Origin: Peptococcaceae bacterium UBA4068
Lineage (GTDB): Bacteria; Bacillota; Dehalobacteriia; UBA4068
Reading direction: 5' to 3'
Length of the DNA: 64,000 nt
Assembly (NCBI GenBank): GCA_002382665.1
Contig: DFZA01000006.1
Span: 1 to 64,000 of the forward strand
Shown here: piece after piece, positions 59,464 through 64,000 of the stretch
How the letters are laid out: each line of letters starts with the position of its first letter
Numbering within the stretch: the first letter of the stretch is position 1
The notes under the pieces: generated by a model
What the model was told of the DNA's origin: nothing
Databases searched by the model: none
What the model saw: only the letters and a program-made list of their open reading frames with translations
Made by a program: the position numbers and the translations under genes

Positions 59464-60333
59464 ATGGCTACCGCTCGTGATATCCGGCGACGGATTAAAA
59501 GCATAAAAAGTACCCAACAAATAACGAAAGCCATGAAAATGGTTTCCGCTTCAAAATTGCGCAAAGCACAAAAAGTAGTATTTGATATTCGTCCATATTG
59601 CCAAAAGATGGAAGATATTATTACGCATCTGAGCGGAATTGATGAAACTCATCCGCTGCTTGAAAAACGCAAAACAGTTAACAAGGTACTGTATCTGGTA
59701 ATCGGCTCCGACCGCGGTTTTTGCGGCGGTTTCAACGGTAACCTTCAGCGCTTTCTTGATCATACGCTGGCCAAAGAGCAACATCCCTATCAATTGATAG
59801 TTTTGGGCCGCCGCGTCCTCAGCTTTTGTACCCGTACCGGGAAACCGGTTGTTATGAATAATACTCAAATCGGTGATAACCCAAGCTATGCACAAGCACG
59901 TGAATTAGCCGGTTATATACAAAAATCTTTTACTAGCGGTGAATATGACGAAGTTTATTTGGTATATAGTGAGTTTAGAAGTGTTATCAGCCAAATACCG
60001 ACCGTCAAAAAACTATTGCCGCTGGACTTAAATCAATCCCCGGATGACCAGAAAATCATTAACTTTGCCAATAGGCAATACATTTTTGAACCTGACATGG
60101 CCGCATTACTCAATACTATACTGCCCCAGTATTTAGATATCAACATTTACAGGACGCTGCAAGAGGCCAAAGCCAGCGAACACGGAGCGCGTATGACGGC
60201 TATGAGTTCGGCAACCAATAATGCAACGGATATGATTAATAACCTTACCATAGCATTAAACAGAGCGCGGCAAGCGGCGATTACCAAAGAAATATCCGAA
60301 ATCGTCGGCGGTGCCGCAGCGCTCAATCAATAA
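59464..60333 (+). CDS. atpG: ATP synthase subunit gamma
   Basis: The 289-residue central rotor shaft. The N-terminal coiled coil (RDIRRRIKSIKSTQQITKAMKMVSA) and the C-terminal helix (MSSATNNATDMINNLTIALNRARQAAITKEISEIV) are the conserved parts. The central Rossmann-like domain starts near VLYLVIGSDRGFCGGFN. Confidence 0.97.
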   Translation: MATARDIRRRIKSIKSTQQITKAMKMVSASKLRKAQKVVFDIRPYCQKMEDIITHLSGIDETHPLLEKRKTVNKVLYLVIGSDRGFCGGFNGNLQRFLDHTLAKEQHPYQLIVLGRRVLSFCTRTGKPVVMNNTQIGDNPSYAQARELAGYIQKSFTSGEYDEVYLVYSEFRSVISQIPTVKKLLPLDLNQSPDDQKIINFANRQYIFEPDMAALLNTILPQYLDINIYRTLQEAKASEHGARMTAMSSATNNATDMINNLTIALNRARQAAITKEISEIVGGAAALNQ

Positions 60334-60367
60334 TATTTGTCTTTAAACAGATAAGGAGGTAACCGAT

Positions 60368-61756
60368 TTGGCAAGCGGTAAAATCAAACAAATTATCGGC
60401 GCGGTCGTCGACGTTAACTTTCCCGATGAACAACTGCCGGATATTTACAATGCAATACTGGTAAAATGCGAGGATGGACACAGTATTACTATGGAAGCGA
60501 TGCAGCATCTTGGCAATAACGACGTGCGTTGCGTTGCGTTATCTTCAACCGACGGTTTATACCGCGGCATGGAAGCGACCGATAGCGGCGGACCGATCTG
60601 TGTTCCTGTTGGGCTCAATACTTTGAGCAGGATGATGAGCGTGATCGGTGAGCCGATTGACGGTAAAGGCCCCATCGAAAGCGACACTTACCTGCCGATC
60701 CACCGCCCTGCTCCGGCCTTTGACGATTTACAGCCTTCAACAGAGATTTTTGAAACAGGCATCAAAGTCGTTGATTTACTTGCTCCCTACAGCAAAGGCG
60801 GTAAAGTAGGGCTGTTTGGAGGCGCAGGCGTCGGTAAAACAGTATTGATTCAGGAATTGATCAGAAACGTTGCCTATGAACATGGCGGATACTCCGTTTT
60901 TGCCGGTGTCGGAGAAAGAACACGCGAAGGCAACGACTTATGGAACGAAATGACCCAATCCGGCGTTATCGAAAAAACAGCCCTGGTATTCGGACAAATG
61001 AACGAACCGCCGGGAGCGCGTCTGCGCGTCGGTTTGACCGGTCTGACATTAGCCGAGGCTTTCCGTGACAGCGGAGGTAAAGACGTACTGCTGTTTATCG
61101 ACAATATTTTCCGTTTTACCCAGGCCGGTAGCGAGGTTTCCGCACTGTTGGGCCGGATGCCGTCTGCTGTCGGTTACCAGCCGACACTAGCCACCGAAAT
61201 GGGCGCTCTGCAAGAACGTATTACTTCCACTAAAAAAGGTTCCATCACTTCCGTACAGGCCATTTATGTGCCAGCCGACGATCTGACCGACCCTGCGCCG
61301 GCGACAGCCTTTGCCCACCTTGACGCCACTACGGTTTTATCCCGTCAAATCGTTGAGCTGGGTATTTTTCCGGCTGTTGATCCGCTGGAATCCACAAGCC
61401 GCGCGCTTGACCCGCGCGTGGTCGGCGAGGAACATTATCAGGTCGCCCGCGCCGTACAAAGCGTTTTGCAAAGATATAAGGAACTGCAGGATATCATTGC
61501 TATCCTCGGTATTGACGAGCTCAGCGAAGAAGATAAGATCATTGTTGCCAGAGCCAGAAAGATCCAGCGTTTCCTTTCACAGCCTATGTTCGTAGCCGAA
61601 GAATTCACCGGCATGAAAGGTAAATATGTACCGCTTAAAGAGACCATCCGCAGCTTCAAAGAATTGGTCGACGGTAAATACGATCATTTACCCGAACAGG
61701 CTTTCATGTGGGTAGGAACTATTGAAGAAGCGGTAGAAAAGGCAGAAAAACTATAA
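60368..61756 (+). CDS. atpD: ATP synthase subunit beta
   Basis: The 462-residue catalytic subunit. Walker A is GGAGVGKTV (151-159), the catalytic Glu region GERTREGNDL, and the DELSEED-type lever reads DELSEED in the C-terminal domain. It starts with TTG seven bases after AGGAGG. Identification is secure. Confidence 0.98.
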   Translation: MASGKIKQIIGAVVDVNFPDEQLPDIYNAILVKCEDGHSITMEAMQHLGNNDVRCVALSSTDGLYRGMEATDSGGPICVPVGLNTLSRMMSVIGEPIDGKGPIESDTYLPIHRPAPAFDDLQPSTEIFETGIKVVDLLAPYSKGGKVGLFGGAGVGKTVLIQELIRNVAYEHGGYSVFAGVGERTREGNDLWNEMTQSGVIEKTALVFGQMNEPPGARLRVGLTGLTLAEAFRDSGGKDVLLFIDNIFRFTQAGSEVSALLGRMPSAVGYQPTLATEMGALQERITSTKKGSITSVQAIYVPADDLTDPAPATAFAHLDATTVLSRQIVELGIFPAVDPLESTSRALDPRVVGEEHYQVARAVQSVLQRYKELQDIIAILGIDELSEEDKIIVARARKIQRFLSQPMFVAEEFTGMKGKYVPLKETIRSFKELVDGKYDHLPEQAFMWVGTIEEAVEKAEKL

Positions 61757-61783
61757 TAATCAGCTACAATAAAGGATGATATT

Positions 61784-62188
61784 ATGGCCGATACAGATAG
61801 AATCCGTCTTGAGGTGGTAACACCCGAAGGCGAAGTATTTCATCAAAGAGTTGAATATCTGATTGCCCCCGGCGAGATGGGACCAACGGCTATTCTCTAT
61901 AATCACGCACCGTTGCTGGCCGCTTTGGATATTGGCGTTTTGCGCTACAAAAAAGACGGCAAGGAATCCCATATCGCTGTCGGCGAAGGATTTATGGATG
62001 TCAAAGATAATGAAGTAGAAATACTGGTACAAACAGCCGAGCTGGCTGAAAATATCGATGAGGCGCGAGCCCTGGAGGCATTAAAAAGAGCGCAGCAACG
62101 TTTAGCAGAAAAAGCCGCCGGATTGGATGCTCACCGCGCCGAATTAGCAGCCAAAAAAGCAACGGCCCGGCTTAACGCATTAAAATAA
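61784..62188 (+). CDS. atpC: ATP synthase subunit epsilon
   Basis: The 134-residue epsilon subunit: an N-terminal beta sandwich (RLEVVTPEGEVFHQRVEYLIAPGEMG) and a C-terminal pair of helices that can inhibit the enzyme. It ends the operon; a strong hairpin follows 11 bases later. Confidence 0.96.
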   Translation: MADTDRIRLEVVTPEGEVFHQRVEYLIAPGEMGPTAILYNHAPLLAALDIGVLRYKKDGKESHIAVGEGFMDVKDNEVEILVQTAELAENIDEARALEALKRAQQRLAEKAAGLDAHRAELAAKKATARLNALK

Positions 62189-62199
62189 ATAAAACCAAT

Positions 62200-62227
62200 A
62201 AAGCTCACCACTGATGTGGTGAGCTTT
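62200..62227. terminator. terminator of the ATP synthase operon
   Basis: AAAGCTCACCAC and GTGGTGAGCTTT pair perfectly around TGAT, followed by AAAATTATA. It lies between atpC and the convergent histidine kinase gene and probably serves both. Confidence 0.85.
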
Positions 62228-62288
62228 AAAATTATATTAAAGCTTGTACAACTCTCAGATACAGATTTATAAGATAAAAGCCTGTTGA

Positions 62289-63668
62289 TTAACAACTAAC
62301 GTTAGTAGCACATATGGGAAAACAAAGTATAACTCTGCAGCCGCCGCCGGGCAGATTATGAAATTCGGTAGTACCTCCGTGAGCCTTGACGATCTGCCTG
62401 ACAATCATCAGGCCTAGGCCATGGTTTTGTAAATCAATATGGCTTTGTGGTTCATTGAGTCTTTCTAATACCTCCTGTGCGAATCCTCCGCCGTTATCGG
62501 AAACATAAAGAAGGCAATTGCCCAAACTTTTCTCCAGATTGACATTTATCACACAGCCATTCGGATTATGCCGAATACTGTTACCAATCAAATTAGCAAC
62601 TGCTCGCTTCAAAAGCTCCTCGTCACCGGTAACCAGAGAATTTTGCGCGTCTTTACTGATTGTCAGTTCCACTGTATAATTATCAGTCAGCCCGCTGTTG
62701 AGAAAATCCGCTACGACAGCGCGTAAAAGTGGCGCCAAAGCCAGGCGATTAAGCCGGAGCGGCTGCATATCATATTCCAATTTGGAAGCAAGGTTGAGGT
62801 CGCTTACCAGCGTCTTGATCCGTTCGCTCTGCCTAAGAATGATACCTGCCTGTTCCCGATGGAATTGCGACAGCTCAGGGTCTTCCTCTAACTGGCTGGC
62901 ATAGCCCATAACAAGGGAAAGCGGCGTACGGATGTCATGAGACACCCCGGCAATCCACGCAGTGCGGGCATTGTCCCGCTGATTGAGAACAGCCTCCTGC
63001 TTTACTAACTGCGCCGAGGTTTTATTGATACCGGCTGCGAGGTCACCGAGAATACCTTGTGTTGCCAGCTCAACCGAACGGTTCCCGGCCATATCCTCAA
63101 TGCCCTTTGCCAGTGGCTTTAAAGAGTGAAACAAACGCATACCGAAAAGTAACGCCAGCAGTATTGCCGCCACACCGTTTAAAATCAGAATAGCGGGGAT
63201 CCAGACAAGAGTATTATTCATTACCTTTTGCGGCACTTCAATATTATATTTCCAAACGCTGCCCTTTGCCCCACCCAATACGAAAAGACCATCCGGCCGC
63301 TGCCAGGCATAGACCGGATAATCATTTAAATACCAGCGGGTAAAGCTTGCCACATCGGAAACGCTGTAATTAAGCGGTACGTCGCCGCGTAGATCTTTAC
63401 TCCAAACCACATTACCGTCATTATCCAGCAACATTGCCCATTGATAGCGTTTGGCAATTTCGTCTGCTGCGGATGAGGAAAGCGAGTAGACACCGTTTGA
63501 TTTCGTCAGGCCATCAGCAAGCTGCTCAACACTGTAATTCTTTTGCGAAATTTGACCAGTCTGAATAGTCCATACCGCCAATACCACAAAATTGATGACC
63601 AGCAGAATAAGTGCTATCCCGGCAGCTGAGAGCACATAACGGGACAGTATTTTCATCATACTTTTCAT
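62289..63668 (-). CDS. two-component sensor histidine kinase
   Basis: A 459-residue membrane kinase. Helices at about 12-34 and 153-177 frame an extracytoplasmic sensor of about 120 residues. A HAMP-like linker follows, then the phosphorylated His244 in GVSHDIRTPLSLVMG, the N box ANLIGNSIRHNPNG, and the G boxes SDNGGGF and GLGLMIVRQI. Its start overlaps the regulator stop by four bases. The signal is unknown. Confidence 0.95.
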   Translation of the reverse strand: MKSMMKILSRYVLSAAGIALILLVINFVVLAVWTIQTGQISQKNYSVEQLADGLTKSNGVYSLSSSAADEIAKRYQWAMLLDNDGNVVWSKDLRGDVPLNYSVSDVASFTRWYLNDYPVYAWQRPDGLFVLGGAKGSVWKYNIEVPQKVMNNTLVWIPAILILNGVAAILLALLFGMRLFHSLKPLAKGIEDMAGNRSVELATQGILGDLAAGINKTSAQLVKQEAVLNQRDNARTAWIAGVSHDIRTPLSLVMGYASQLEEDPELSQFHREQAGIILRQSERIKTLVSDLNLASKLEYDMQPLRLNRLALAPLLRAVVADFLNSGLTDNYTVELTISKDAQNSLVTGDEELLKRAVANLIGNSIRHNPNGCVINVNLEKSLGNCLLYVSDNGGGFAQEVLERLNEPQSHIDLQNHGLGLMIVRQIVKAHGGTTEFHNLPGGGCRVILCFPICATNVSC

Positions 63669-64000
63669 TTGCTGTCTACCCCCGTCAGTTTATAACCCAG
63701 GCCCCTTATGGTAAGAAGATAACGCGGAGCAGACGGTTGCGTTTCAATCTTTTCACGCAACCGCCTTATATGCACCATCAGCGTGTTTTCATATCCATAG
63801 AGATCGTCTCCCCAGGCAGCGCGGCACAGACTGTCGCCGGTAACGATATTTCCCCGGTTTTCATATAGTTTCTCCAGCAACGCATATTCTTTAGCGGTCA
63901 GCGTAAGCTGGCCTTTTTTTGTCGTAACCGAGCCGCTGTTTAAATCTATCTCAATTTCACCCAAACAAAAAACCGGTTTTACGTTTTGTTTCAATACTAG
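63665..64000 (-). CDS. OmpR-family response regulator, C-terminal part (cut by window edge)
   Basis: Only the winged-helix DNA-binding domain is in the window: LTLTAKEYALLEKLYENRG, VHIRRLREKIE and TIRGLGYKL. The frame is open to position 64000, so the receiver domain lies outside. It precedes the histidine kinase with a four-base overlap, making a standard two-component pair. Confidence 0.92.
   Translation of the reverse strand, partial: LVLKQNVKPVFCLGEIEIDLNSGSVTTKKGQLTLTAKEYALLEKLYENRGNIVTGDSLCRAAWGDDLYGYENTLMVHIRRLREKIETQPSAPRYLLTIRGLGYKLTGVDSK

Noticed and set aside
1..64000. tRNA, rRNA, CRISPR arrays and intact insertion sequences
   Set aside because: I looked for acceptor/T-loop patterns, regularly spaced repeats and transposase ORFs and found none.

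Overview
The window is a chromosomal segment from a low-to-mid GC member of the Bacillota. It reads as an anaerobic, probably endospore-forming lineage (Clostridia or Negativicutes type); the sequence alone does not fix a genus. The supports are a SpoIID gene, a CotH-family kinase, a tRNA-Trp-type T-box leader, a HisZ-dependent histidine operon, iron-sulfur enzymes typical of anaerobes (Fe-S serine-dehydratase-like protein, ferredoxin-type aldo/keto reductase, C-GCAxxG-C-C protein) and the Bacillota gene order rpmE-DUF1385-prfA-prmC-tsaC ... rpiB-glyA-comEB-wecB-atp. Many genes start with TTG or GTG and have strong Shine-Dalgarno sites.

Layout. 0-2.9 kb: murA and spoIID (minus strand) and a solitary MazF-like toxin. 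2.9-4.8 kb: a degenerate RHS island, consisting of a broken RHS core, an RHS tip fused to a peptidoglycan amidase, and a small membrane-anchored partner that may be its immunity protein. 4.8-8.6 kb: a minus-strand cotH / DUF4956 / VTC (polyphosphate-polymerase-like) operon. 8.7-12.3 kb: a YtrA-type GntR regulator with a perfect palindromic operator, then an ABC ATPase and a large permease. 12.4-18.9 kb: an ECF sigma factor, a 1683-residue transmembrane alpha-2-macroglobulin-like protein and a Memo-like lipoprotein. 19-27 kb: mixed single genes (queuosine-precursor transporter, thpR, an XRE regulator facing a 53-residue gene, a DUF1287 protein, a GIY-YIG protein, ilvE, a LysR regulator, a MATE exporter, an Fe-S aldo/keto reductase, a C-GCAxxG-C-C protein). 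27-34.4 kb: a complete-looking minus-strand his operon (hisZ-G-D-B-H-A-F-IE plus a PHP phosphatase) without hisC. 34.4-36.4 kb: a T-box leader with a Trp specifier and a trpB2-type gene. 36.4-42 kb: a TRAP transporter operon ending in a divergent Fe-S serine-dehydratase-like enzyme, facing a TetR regulator. 42-48.6 kb: TerC-like, tsaC, prmC, prfA, DUF1385, rpmE and a radical SAM gene. 48.7-51.7 kb: a LysM/M23 endopeptidase, an Asn/Thr-rich lipoprotein and a CapK/PaaK-like adenylate-forming enzyme. 51.8-62.2 kb: rpiB, glyA, comEB, wecB and the full F-type ATP synthase operon. 62.3-64 kb: a two-component pair cut by the window edge.

How the genes fit together. The ATP synthase c subunit carries the Gln / Glu-Ser / Tyr pattern of Na+-binding rings, so the organism may run a sodium bioenergetic cycle. 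TRAP transporters are also often Na+-coupled. The TRAP operon looks like an uptake-and-deamination route for a hydroxy-amino acid or a relative. The most unusual unit is the ECF sigma / membrane alpha-2-macroglobulin / Memo-lipoprotein cluster. The large protein has an N-terminal cytoplasmic segment and one membrane helix, so it could act as the anti-sigma sensor, and its thioester motif is lost. The RHS-amidase/partner pair and the cotH-DUF4956-VTC operon are the other regions most worth following up. No tRNA or rRNA gene, CRISPR array or intact insertion sequence was seen.
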